From Candidatus Omnitrophota bacterium (GTDB taxonomy: Bacteria > Omnitrophota > Gorgyraeia > Gygaellales > Profunditerraquicolaceae): 6,989 nucleotides of DNA. The notes under the pieces were generated by a model. It worked only from the letters and a program-made list of their open reading frames with translations, was not told the DNA's origin and did no database searches. The stretch covers positions 1 through 6,989 of the forward strand of contig CAIRWO010000075.1 in the NCBI GenBank assembly GCA_903882345.1, in the 5' to 3' direction. Shown in pieces: positions 1-6,035 of this stretch (its first letter is position 1; the number at the start of each line of letters is the position of its first letter). Made by a program: the position numbers and the translations under genes.

Positions 1-995
1 CCCTGAATTTTAATATCGTCCTGATGGATACGCAGCCTTTCTCCGGCTGCCGACTTGATTTGCTCTTTTATCAGGTCCAGGCCGGTTACCATCTCGGTGA
101 CCGGATGTTCCACCTGGATCCTGGTGTTCATTTCCATAAAATAGAAATTATGATTCTGGTCGAGCAGGAATTCAATTGTGCCGACATTGCTGTAATTTAC
201 GGTTTTAGCGCCTTTAACCGCGATTTCTCCCAGGCGCTTCCTTAACTTGCTGTCCACAACCGGCGAAGGAGATTCTTCCAATAATTTTTGATGTCTTCTT
301 TGGATACTACAGTCTCGTTCTCCCAAATAAATTATATGCCCGTATTTATCGGCAAGCAGCTGGATTTCTATATGGCGGGGGTTTTCGATATATTTTTCGA
401 TATAGACACTAGGGTTACCGAAGTTCGCCTCTGCCTCCTGCTGGGCGACCATCAAGCTTGAGATCAGCGAAATGTCGTTGTGACAGACACGCATACCCTT
501 GCCGCCGCCGCCGGCAGCTGCTTTGATGATCACCGGATAGCCGATTTTCTTGGCTATATTAAGTGCCTCTTCTTTGGTTTTGATTTCCGCGCTTGAGCCG
601 GGGATGATCGGCAGGCCCGCCTTATGCATAGTCGTGCGGGCGACCATTTTATCGCCCATCAGCCTGATGTTTTCCGGTGTCGGGCCGATAAAGGTTATTT
701 TACAGGATTCGCAGATTTCCGCGAAATGCGCGTTCTCCGCGAGAAACCCGTAACCGGGATGTATCGCTTCTACGTCGGTAATTTCTGCCGCGCTGATGAT
801 TGCCGGGATATTAAGGTAGCTGGAACTGCTTTGGGCGTGGCCGATGCAGATCGCTTCGTCGGCAAAGCGCACATGCAAAGAGCTTTTATCCGCTTCGGAA
901 TAAACCGCTACCGTGCGGATACCCATTTCTTTACACGCGCGTATAATTCTTAGGGCGATTTCGCCCCGGTTAGCAATCAGGATTTTAGAGAACAT
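1..995 (-). CDS. accC: Biotin carboxylase subunit of acetyl-CoA carboxylase (C-terminus cut by window edge)
   Basis: AccC carboxylates the biotin carried on AccB using ATP and bicarbonate, the first half-reaction of malonyl-CoA synthesis for fatty acids. I translated it from the reverse strand: it opens MFSKILIANRGEIALRIIRA and runs 331 codons to the left edge. Visible landmarks, close to E. coli numbering, are K116, the glycine-rich ATP loop AAAGGGGKG (about 159-167), H208/E210, RRHQK (233-237), E275, and EMNTRIQVEHPVTE (288-301) with E288, N290 and R292. The family is about 450 residues, so roughly the last 115 are missing; the reading stops just before the expected GHAxExRINAED motif with the last catalytic arginine. 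The ATG (995-993) lies 6 bp after the accB stop with a weak purine-rich AAAGAG. No frameshift is seen. Homologous carboxylases (pyruvate, propionyl-CoA) share these motifs, but the adjacent accB supports acetyl-CoA carboxylase. Confidence 0.97.
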   Translation of the reverse strand, partial: MFSKILIANRGEIALRIIRACKEMGIRTVAVYSEADKSSLHVRFADEAICIGHAQSSSSYLNIPAIISAAEITDVEAIHPGYGFLAENAHFAEICESCKITFIGPTPENIRLMGDKMVARTTMHKAGLPIIPGSSAEIKTKEEALNIAKKIGYPVIIKAAAGGGGKGMRVCHNDISLISSLMVAQQEAEANFGNPSVYIEKYIENPRHIEIQLLADKYGHIIYLGERDCSIQRRHQKLLEESPSPVVDSKLRKRLGEIAVKGAKTVNYSNVGTIEFLLDQNHNFYFMEMNTRIQVEHPVTEMVTGLDLIKEQIKSAAGERLRIHQDDIKIQ

Positions 996-1001
996 CTCTT
1001 T

Positions 1002-1457
1002 TTAGAGGGGCTCGATAAGGAACATCGATTGGCCAAATTCCACGGGCTCGGCGTTATCAACAAGGACTTCCAGGATTTTTCCCTTTATTTCTGATTTTAT
1101 TTCGTTCATCAGCTTCATCGCTTCGATAATGCAGATAACCTGGCCGGTTTCGATTATCTGCCCGACTTCCACATAGGGTGCCGCTTCCGGCGCAGGCGCG
1201 CGGTAAAAGGTGCCTACCATAGGGGACTTTATCTCTACGGCGTTTGCTCCCGGTTTTTCCGTGCCCTGAATTGTTTCATTGGACCTTTGCGCCTCAGAGA
1301 CCTTTTCTTTCTCAATGATGATCGGGCCGGCAATGCCTTCCGTCTGGGAAGGGGTTTTCTTCAATCTGATGCGCATCCCTTCCTTTTCGACTTCTAGTTC
1401 CATGAGGTTGTTTTCATTCATCAGGTTGACCAGTTCTTTGATTTCTTTCAGGTTCAT
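1002..1457 (-). CDS. accB: Biotin carboxyl carrier protein of acetyl-CoA carboxylase
   Basis: AccB carries the biotin that AccC carboxylates and that the AccA/AccD carboxyltransferase then uses to make malonyl-CoA. The 151-residue protein is normal for the family. Residues 1-34 form the typical N-terminal AccB segment (MNLKEIKELVNLMNENNLME). Residues about 35-72 are a linker richer in P, S, T, G and E. The biotinyl domain starts near 73 (VEIKSPMVGTFYRAPAP) and contains the biotinylation motif EAMKLMNE at 112-119, with K115 as the predicted biotinylated lysine. The insert APAPEAAPYVEVGQ before it matches the 'thumb' of bacterial AccB, which argues against a generic biotin/lipoyl carrier. A clear GGGAGG (1464-1469) lies 6 bp before the ATG. 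An upstream ATG 4 bp away is in another frame and gives no AccB sequence. It lies 13 bp after efp and 6 bp before accC. Confidence 0.97.
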   Translation of the reverse strand: MNLKEIKELVNLMNENNLMELEVEKEGMRIRLKKTPSQTEGIAGPIIIEKEKVSEAQRSNETIQGTEKPGANAVEIKSPMVGTFYRAPAPEAAPYVEVGQIIETGQVICIIEAMKLMNEIKSEIKGKILEVLVDNAEPVEFGQSMFLIEPL

Positions 1458-1470
1458 CCATCGCCTCCCT

Positions 1471-2034
1471 TTAAGGAACTCTTTCTACATAAGTGCCGGT
1501 GCGGGTATCCACCTTGATTTTATCTCCCGGATTGACAAAAAGCGGAACCTGGATGCTTGCGCCGGTATCGATTTCCGCGGGCTTAGTGCCGCTCTTGGCA
1601 GTATCGCCTCTTACGCCGGGTTCGGTGTGGACAACCGTAAATTCGATGAAATTCGGAAGGTTTACGTTCAAGACATCGTCTTTATAATAATACGCCGAAA
1701 CGTTAAGATTATCTTTGAGGAATTTTACCTGATCGGACAGGTGATCTTTGGCAATCGCGATCTCTTCATAGTTTTCCTGGTCCATAAAGTGGTATAGATC
1801 TCCGGATGAATAAAGATATTGCAGCTTTCTTTCTTCTACAAAGGCTTCGTCTATCTTTTCATCGCCTCGGTATGTCTTTTCCTGGACGCTTGAGTTTTTA
1901 AGGTTCCTGATTTTTGCGCGTACGAAAGCCGCTCCCTTGCCTGGCTTTACATGCTGGGTTTCGATCACCAGCCAAACTTGGCCGTCAACAAGGATGGTTA
2001 AACCTGCTTTAATTTCATTTATCGAGAGTGACAC
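1471..2034 (-). CDS. efp: Translation elongation factor P
   Basis: EF-P binds between the P and E sites and helps the ribosome form peptide bonds at consecutive prolines. The 187-residue length is standard (E. coli 188). The N-terminal KOW-like domain carries the tip loop VKPGKGAAF, with K33 at the position of the E. coli beta-lysylated K34. This points to a lysine-type EF-P (EpmA-like or related modification) rather than the arginine-rhamnosylated type. The C-terminal half has the usual signature GVRGDTAKSGTKPAEIDTG (about 141-159), followed by a normal C-terminal OB domain ending YVERVP. The start is GTG (2034-2032), 20 bp inside the end of the upstream peptidase gene, with GGAG (2041-2044) 6 bp before it; no in-frame ATG gives the conserved N-terminus. 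No EpmA or EpmB gene lies in the window. Family assignment is firm; the modification type is inferred. Confidence 0.97.
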   Translation of the reverse strand: MSLSINEIKAGLTILVDGQVWLVIETQHVKPGKGAAFVRAKIRNLKNSSVQEKTYRGDEKIDEAFVEERKLQYLYSSGDLYHFMDQENYEEIAIAKDHLSDQVKFLKDNLNVSAYYYKDDVLNVNLPNFIEFTVVHTEPGVRGDTAKSGTKPAEIDTGASIQVPLFVNPGDKIKVDTRTGTYVERVP

Positions 2035-3082
2035 TTAAGACTCCGGCTCCTTTCTTGGTTACTACGACTGGGTCTTCGATCCTTATTCCGAATTCGCCCG
2101 GAATGTAAACCGCGGGCTCTACGGTGAAAACCATGCCCTCTTTTAGCCTACGGCTTTCTTTAGGGGATATCCGGGGTGATTCGTGTATCTCCAAACCCAC
2201 CCCGTGGCCAAGGCTATGACTAAAAAACCCGCCGTATCCTTTTTGTATTATATATTGGCGGGCAGCCAGATCTATTTTATTCATCCTGGCAGCAGGTTTT
2301 ATTGCCTTTATCGCTAACTCTTGAGCTTGGGCAACTATATCATAAACCTTTCTGACAAGAGGGTTTATTCTACCTGAAAAGAAAACCCTTGTCAAGTCAG
2401 ATTTATAGCCGCGGTATTCAACGCCCATGTCTATCAGCACCGGTTCATTCCGGCAGATCTTTCTGTAAGAGGTTTTATGATGCGGGTAGCTGGAATTTGG
2501 CCCGGAAGCGACAATTATCTCGAAACTAGCCCCTTGCGCCCCGTTATATCTTATGAAGCGCTCAATTTCACCGGCAATCTCGACTTCTTTTGCACCGGGG
2601 ACAATATGTTTTTTAATGAATTTTAAGGCCTTTACCGCTATTTGTGTTGCTTTTTTGATTTTTTTGATTTCCTGCGGGCTTTTGATCTCCCTGAATGACT
2701 CGATGATCCCCTGCGTAGGCGTTAATACTGTTGTTTTAGGGAGCTTTGAATTTAATTTTTGGTAAGCGTAAGTAGTAAGATATTTTTCTTCAAAACCCAG
2801 GCGCTTTATGCGCAGCTCTTTAATTACAGCTGCCACAGTGTCGGAGAGCGAAGATTGGGATTGCGTTACGATAAAGCTCCCCTTCAGGCTCTTTTTTGCC
2901 TCTTCCGTATATCTTGAATCGGTGATATAAATACCGCCATTTCTTAACAGGAGAAGCCAAGAGTCACGGCTTAGGTGGCCGGTAACATAGGTTATATTGG
3001 CAGGAAGGCTGAGCAGCAGGCCGTCAATGCCCTGTTGTTTTATCTGCGAATAAATTTTATTTATCCGCTCGCGTTCGTTCAT
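2015..3082 (-). CDS. M24-family Xaa-Pro aminopeptidase / prolidase-like metallopeptidase
   Basis: This is a cytosolic M24B-type 'pita-bread' peptidase that should cleave the bond before proline in peptides, either as an Xaa-Pro aminopeptidase or as a dipeptidase. It is 355 residues. Residues 1-130 form a creatinase-like N-terminal domain (ITYVTGHLSRDSWLLLL, YITDSRYTEEA). The catalytic domain covers about 138-345. The five dinuclear-metal ligands are all visible: D218 (LIDMG), D229 (SDLTR), H293 (LGHGVGLEIHE), E322 (TVEPAVY) and E336 (IRIEDPV). H201 in SYPHHK and H300 fit the conserved substrate-site histidines. No signal peptide is seen. The start ATG overlaps the aroQ stop as ATGA, suggesting translational coupling, since no strong Shine-Dalgarno is present. 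The size fits the short PepQ/YqhT-type proteins that sit beside efp in many genomes. Exact specificity cannot be read from sequence, so no symbol is assigned. Confidence 0.93.
   Translation of the reverse strand: MNERERINKIYSQIKQQGIDGLLLSLPANITYVTGHLSRDSWLLLLRNGGIYITDSRYTEEAKKSLKGSFIVTQSQSSLSDTVAAVIKELRIKRLGFEEKYLTTYAYQKLNSKLPKTTVLTPTQGIIESFREIKSPQEIKKIKKATQIAVKALKFIKKHIVPGAKEVEIAGEIERFIRYNGAQGASFEIIVASGPNSSYPHHKTSYRKICRNEPVLIDMGVEYRGYKSDLTRVFFSGRINPLVRKVYDIVAQAQELAIKAIKPAARMNKIDLAARQYIIQKGYGGFFSHSLGHGVGLEIHESPRISPKESRRLKEGMVFTVEPAVYIPGEFGIRIEDPVVVTKKGAGVLSVTLDK
2041..2044 (-). promoter_or_regulatory. Shine-Dalgarno of efp, supports GTG start
   Basis: GGAG within the 3' end of the peptidase gene, followed by TCTTAA and then GTG at 2034. 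The 6-bp spacing supports the GTG start of efp, which overlaps the peptidase by 20 bp. Confidence 0.7.
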
Positions 3083-3519
3083 TTAACATCCAACAGGTCA
3101 ATCAGCGCCTCAAGGCCAAGTGTGTAGCTTTTGGCGCCAAAACCGATGACTGTACCTTTGGCAACCGGGCTGATCAGGGATTTGTGCCGGAATTCTTCCC
3201 GGCTATAAATATTGGAGAGATGGACTTCCACAGCAGGTATCAAGCTGGCTGATATTGCGTCGCGGATTGCTACGCTGGTATGGGTATAGGCAGCGGGATT
3301 GATCAGCAGGCCTTCAAACTTAGCCTTGCCCTTGCCGATCAGATCCACGATTTCGCCTTCGTGGTTGGACTGTTTTATGGTCAGTTTGACCCTTTTTATT
3401 TTAGCCAGTTTTTCCAGGGACTGGTTGATCTGTTTTAGCGTAACCGTACCGTAAACTTGCGGCTCGCGTTTTCCCAAGAGGCCCAAGTTCGGCCCATGTA
3501 CGACCAGTATCTTTTTCAT
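3079..3519 (-). CDS. aroQ: Type II 3-dehydroquinate dehydratase
   Basis: AroQ converts 3-dehydroquinate to 3-dehydroshikimate, the third step of the shikimate pathway to chorismate and aromatic amino acids. The 146-residue length is typical of the small flavodoxin-like type II enzyme, which forms dodecamers. Motifs seen are the opening ILVVHGPNLGLLGKREPQVYG with N11, R18 and catalytic Y23 in the flexible lid; SNHEGEIVDLI (51-61); the substrate loop INPAAYTHTS with N74 and H80; and VEVHLSNIYSREEFRHKS with E98, catalytic H100 and R111. All expected active-site residues are present. The ATG follows the upstream stop by 6 bp; an AGAGGAA at the end of the upstream gene may serve as ribosome binding site, at rather long spacing. 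It shares a 4-bp ATGA overlap with the peptidase gene. No other shikimate gene is in the window. Confidence 0.97.
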   Translation of the reverse strand: MKKILVVHGPNLGLLGKREPQVYGTVTLKQINQSLEKLAKIKRVKLTIKQSNHEGEIVDLIGKGKAKFEGLLINPAAYTHTSVAIRDAISASLIPAVEVHLSNIYSREEFRHKSLISPVAKGTVIGFGAKSYTLGLEALIDLLDVK

Positions 3520-3525
3520 TTTAAT

Positions 3526-3681
3526 TTATTCCTCTGCTTCGTCGATCAGCATGATCGGGATGCCGTCTTTTATCGGGTATTTCTTTCCGCATTTTTTGCA
3601 AACGATTTTATTATCTTTTAACTCTACGTCCTGTTTGCATGCCGGGCAGGCAAGGATCTCCAATAGTTCTTTATCGATCAT
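3526..3681 (-). CDS. Small Trm112/YcaR-like (UPF0434) zinc-ribbon protein
   Basis: A 51-residue protein of the bacterial Trm112-like/YcaR family. It starts MIDKELLEILACPACK and holds two CxxC pairs, C12/C15 and C28/C31, the expected four zinc ligands, followed by KYPIKDGIPIMLIDEAEE, whose DGIP(I/V)(M/L)L segment is the family hallmark. Eukaryotic and archaeal Trm112 activates several methyltransferases that modify tRNA, rRNA or release factors. The role of most bacterial members is not established, so a methyltransferase-partner role here is inference. No methyltransferase gene is visible in the window. The start at 3681 is fixed by a perfect AAGGAGGT five bases upstream. A longer in-frame start at 3708 would add nine residues, lacks a good site and does not match the family. 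The gene begins 11 bp inside the DUF1844 gene. Confidence 0.9.
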   Translation of the reverse strand: MIDKELLEILACPACKQDVELKDNKIVCKKCGKKYPIKDGIPIMLIDEAEE

Positions 3682-4033
3682 GGGTAACCTCCTTGCTTTT
3701 TGAGACATAATTCATTTTTAGTTCGTAGAGTATATTAGCCAGCGCCGTTTCTTCTTCTTTAGTGAGGTTAGAGCTGGTTTTTTGTTTAAGCATATCCAGC
3801 GTATCGATAATAAATTTTGCCTGCGGCAGGTTTTCTTCCTTCTTTTCTGTAGCTGGATTTTCCAATTGGCCCAGGGCGATTGCCGCTTGCAGCGCCAGGG
3901 TGGTAATAAAGAAGCTGAATGTCGGTGCCGGCATTTCAGGAATTCCGCTGTCGCCGGCCTGCTTGTCCGTAGTCTTCTCTTTCTCTACCGCCTCTTTCCA
4001 ACTTTCATCCACGTTCTTCTTTTTCTCGTCCAT
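3671..4033 (-). CDS. DUF1844 domain protein
   Basis: A 120-residue protein with a charged, probably disordered N-terminus (about 1-33, rich in K, E and D) followed by a helical DUF1844 domain (about 37-112). The domain is recognised from FSFFITTLALQAAIALGQ, then NLPQAKFIIDTLDMLKQKT, then NLTKEEETALANILYELKMNY; the pattern 'AK..ID.L..L..KT..NLT..E...L...L..L...Y' is the family signature. The function of DUF1844 is unknown to me. The domain is hydrophobic near 38-56 but has no convincing transmembrane segment with flanking topology signals. AAGGAG (4038-4043), overlapping the Memo stop codon, lies 4 bp before the ATG. Its last codons overlap the start of the Trm112-like gene and carry that gene's ribosome binding site, so the two are probably translated together. 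Family assignment rests on recalled motif pattern. Confidence 0.85.
   Translation of the reverse strand: MDEKKKNVDESWKEAVEKEKTTDKQAGDSGIPEMPAPTFSFFITTLALQAAIALGQLENPATEKKEENLPQAKFIIDTLDMLKQKTSSNLTKEEETALANILYELKMNYVSKSKEVTHDR
3687..3694 (-). promoter_or_regulatory. Consensus Shine-Dalgarno of the Trm112-like gene, inside DUF1844
   Basis: AAGGAGGT is a full match to the standard anti-Shine-Dalgarno of 16S rRNA, five bases before the ATG at 3681. It lies within the last codons of the DUF1844 gene. It fixes the start of the small zinc-ribbon gene and excludes the longer reading from 3708. Confidence 0.85.
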
Positions 4034-4041
4034 AGTTCTCC

Positions 4042-4863
4042 TTAATATATCGTGATTCCGGCGTAGCCGACGACGCTTGTCTTGTCGCCGGTAGTGTCGC
4101 CGCTGGTCTGGTACTTTATCAGTTTGGCGTTTTTTGCCCCCAGTAATTTAGCTGCGGTAATCACTGCCACAGCCGGGGCATAGCCGCACATCGTAATATT
4201 CAGTTCTTTTATCTTTTGCATCAGCTTATCCGCGTTAAGTTCGCTGATCGCTTCAATTGCCGCCCGATCTTTTCTTTCAGCAACTGCCTGCGGTTCGTAA
4301 TGGGTCATATCCGAACTGGCTACCAGCATTATCGATTTTTCTTCTTGAGATCCTTTGACTGCCTGCGCAATGCCGGCGCCCAGTTTTTTGAGCATTTGCC
4401 TGTTATCGGAGAGGATTGCTATCGGTACGATCTCAAAATCGCTTTTGAAGTATTGGAGGATCGGCAGCTCTACCTCCAGTGAATGTTCGTATTGGTGAGC
4501 AACCGGGTCTTCCGTCAGGAAATCACAGTTGGCCATGATGCTCTTCGCAAGCAATGCGTTGATCTTGATCTTGCCCAACGGCGTAGCCCATTCTCCACTG
4601 CTGGTAATGCTGAAATCCGCCCCGTAACCGGTATGATTGGGGCCCAAAATAATTATCCGGTTTTTGATATTGACCCCGGCTACGGTTTCTACCGCCACTT
4701 TTCCGGAATATACGTATCCGGCGTGCGGCAGGATACAGGCAATGACATCCTGCTTAAGAGTGTTTTTCGGCAGGAATTTTTCGATCAGTTTTTTTAATTC
4801 CGCTGCAGATGAGGGGTAAAACTGTCCGGCGACTGCCGGCATCCTGATCCTATTTTCTTCCAT
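4042..4863 (-). CDS. Memo-family protein (AmmeMemoRadiSam system protein B-like)
   Basis: A 273-residue Memo-like protein of the usual size. It opens with RMPAVAGQFYP (7-17), the family's N-terminal signature. Further motifs are ILPHAGYVYSGKVA (44-57), LGPNHTGYG (73-81), EHSLEVELP (126-134), ASSDMTHYEP (182-191) and ITMCGYAP (223-230). H47, H77 and C226 match the metal-binding trio of human MEMO1 (H49, H81, C244), so a metal centre is expected; D185 and H188 line the same pocket. In prokaryotes, Memo is often encoded with AMMECR1 and a radical SAM protein, a grouping of unknown biochemical role. Neither partner is in this window. The fold resembles LigB-type extradiol dioxygenases, but that activity should not be assumed. 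The ATG lies 14 bp inside the upstream gene; a second in-frame ATG at residue 8 has an AGG nearby but would trim the signature. Confidence 0.93.
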   Translation of the reverse strand: MEENRIRMPAVAGQFYPSSAAELKKLIEKFLPKNTLKQDVIACILPHAGYVYSGKVAVETVAGVNIKNRIIILGPNHTGYGADFSITSSGEWATPLGKIKINALLAKSIMANCDFLTEDPVAHQYEHSLEVELPILQYFKSDFEIVPIAILSDNRQMLKKLGAGIAQAVKGSQEEKSIMLVASSDMTHYEPQAVAERKDRAAIEAISELNADKLMQKIKELNITMCGYAPAVAVITAAKLLGAKNAKLIKYQTSGDTTGDKTSVVGYAGITIY

Positions 4864-5773
4864 CGAATATTTTTTCCAGCAGCAGCCTGCTTTTAGCCAG
4901 ATCTTGCCCTGTTGCCGGATAATGGGCCTCTATCACCTTTATCGTTTTTGCCGTGACATAGGGCCGGAATAATCTAAAATCGATATCGCCTTTGCAAGGC
5001 GGCGCGTGGTCTTTGCAGCCGTGGACATTATGCAGATGCATCCCCAGCAGCTGGTGTCCATATGTATCAAGAAAGTCTTTCTGGGGAGTAAATCCTAAAT
5101 TCTCCATAACCTGCGCATGGCCGGTATCGTGCCAGTAATAAACGCTTCCGCCTTGAAAGCGTTTCAAGATAATGCCTATTTCTTCAAAAGAAGGTATTTC
5201 GCGGTAATAAAAACGGTTTTCTATTCCCAGTTTTATTTTTAAGCTTTCGGCATAACGGCTAATTTTTTCCAGGCTCTTAAGGGTGTTGCTGACGTAGGAG
5301 CCGGAACGCCTTTTCCTTTCCCTGGTCATTTCATTCTTCATGCAGCTATATTGCCGGGAACCTTTTAACCTTTTTTCGTAAAGCCTTATCAACTCTTTTG
5401 TGTGGTCGGCTATCTCTACCCTTCCGGTATGCAGGACCACAGCTTTAGCGTTCAGGGCCGCTGCTGTTCTTATGGTCCTTTCGGCATATTTTATCGCCTT
5501 CTGTCTTTCCCGTTCGTCAAGCGAAGACATTGAATAATAATCCGGCAAGGCAGCGCAGCGTTTAATACCGTCGGGTATCGGGCAAAAATTGTGCAGGCTT
5601 ATGACCCTGATCTCTTTGTTTTTTACCAGTCCGGCAATGTCCCTCACCATTGAGGAAGTCAGGTTAAAGCTCAGTTCCACTTCCTGAAAACCGGTTTTTT
5701 TGATTTCAAAGATCAGCTTCTTGGCGTTTGTATGGCGAAAGGCATTCCAGGCGGTTGAAAGCAGCAAAGACAT
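4850..5773 (-). CDS. Sugar phosphate isomerase/epimerase-like TIM-barrel protein (AP endonuclease family 2 fold)
   Basis: A 307-residue cytosolic protein of the xylose-isomerase-like TIM-barrel superfamily, which includes sugar epimerases, IolE/IolI-type enzymes and endonuclease IV. Strand-end residues fit a metal-binding barrel: E33 (VELSF), H61 (SLHNFCP), H115 (VLHTG), E185 (GIENRFYY), D216 and H219 (WHDTGHA), H246/H248 (GMHLHNVHG), D263 (KGDIDF) and E282 (VIEAHYP). The order E..H..H..E..DxxH..H..E is typical of the superfamily, with either isomerase or nuclease activity possible. I favour the isomerase/epimerase-like group because the GIENR and WHDTGHA motifs are common there; the substrate is unknown. 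A basic stretch at about 134-158 (KRLKGS, RERKRRSG) looks like an inserted loop. The ATG lies 6 bp after rpsU, with AAGG overlapping the rpsU end as the likely ribosome binding site. Confidence 0.85.
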   Translation of the reverse strand: MSLLLSTAWNAFRHTNAKKLIFEIKKTGFQEVELSFNLTSSMVRDIAGLVKNKEIRVISLHNFCPIPDGIKRCAALPDYYSMSSLDERERQKAIKYAERTIRTAAALNAKAVVLHTGRVEIADHTKELIRLYEKRLKGSRQYSCMKNEMTRERKRRSGSYVSNTLKSLEKISRYAESLKIKLGIENRFYYREIPSFEEIGIILKRFQGGSVYYWHDTGHAQVMENLGFTPQKDFLDTYGHQLLGMHLHNVHGCKDHAPPCKGDIDFRLFRPYVTAKTIKVIEAHYPATGQDLAKSRLLLEKIFDGRK

Positions 5774-5779
5774 ATGACG

Positions 5780-5941
5780 TTACCTTCTTCTTCTGGCCTT
5801 TTTTCTTTTGCGCTCACTGGGTTTTTCGTAGTGTTTGCGCTCCCGCAGCTCCTTCAATATGCCTTCGTTTTCGATCTGTTTTTTGAACCTGCGCAGCGCG
5901 GATTCAAAAGACTCGTCTTTTCTAATTTCAATTTCCGGCAA
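5780..5941 (-). CDS. rpsU: Small ribosomal subunit protein bS21
   Basis: A 53-residue S21 read directly from the reverse strand: PEIEIRKDESFESALRRFKK at the start, then EGILKELRERKHYEKPSERK, and a very basic KKARRRR tail. The ESFESALRRFKK and HYEKPSERKRKK segments are family hallmarks. S21 sits on the 30S platform near the anti-Shine-Dalgarno end of 16S rRNA and helps initiation on natural messages. I chose a TTG start (5941-5939) because AAAGGAG (5951-5957) then lies 9 bp away and the protein begins at the usual family position. An in-frame ATG at 5950 would add MII before the leucine but directly abuts the AAAGGAG, leaving no spacing. It is the first gene after a strong promoter and lies 6 bp before the TIM-barrel gene. 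Confidence 0.95.
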   Translation of the reverse strand: MPEIEIRKDESFESALRRFKKQIENEGILKELRERKHYEKPSERKRKKARRRR

Positions 5942-5950
5942 GATAATCAT

Positions 5951-5957
5951 CTCCTTT
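5951..5957 (-). promoter_or_regulatory. Shine-Dalgarno of rpsU, decides TTG over ATG start
   Basis: AAAGGAG on the minus strand. It sits 9 bp from the in-frame TTG at 5941 and 0 bp from the in-frame ATG at 5950. Normal spacing is about 5-10 bp, which favours the TTG. Confidence 0.75.
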
Positions 5958-5979
5958 CATATCTATTTTGTGAATCATT

Positions 5980-6008
5980 AATATATCATCGTTTAAGCCG
6001 GCTGTCAA
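5980..6008 (-). promoter_or_regulatory. Sigma70-type promoter of the rpsU operon
   Basis: On the minus strand a perfect -35 TTGACA (6008-6003) is followed by a 17-bp spacer and -10 TATATT (5985-5980, five of six consensus bases). Transcription would start near 5973, giving a leader of about 30 bases before rpsU. This is the only strong promoter seen ahead of the ten leftward genes, so it probably drives the whole operon, though weaker internal promoters cannot be excluded. The call is by consensus match only. Confidence 0.8.
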
Positions 6009-6035
6009 TTATTTTGCTTCAGGCTTTATAAGCCC

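Noticed and set aside
24..953. Several plus-strand open frames opposite accC
   Set aside because: They are shadows of the conserved biotin carboxylase reading frame, whose motifs are unmistakable on the minus strand.
3526..3708. Longer start for the Trm112-like gene at 3708
   Set aside because: The extension lacks a ribosome binding site, whereas the ATG at 3681 has a perfect AAGGAGGT at 5 bp and matches the family's N-terminus.
4042..4863. Memo protein as an extradiol dioxygenase
   Set aside because: The fold is related to LigB enzymes, but the sequence carries the Memo-specific N-terminal signature and H/H/C metal trio, and no aromatic degradation genes are nearby.
5774..6031. Plus-strand 85-codon open frame opposite rpsU and its promoter
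   Set aside because: It is antisense to a clear S21 gene and runs through the promoter region; no ribosome binding site and no recognisable protein.
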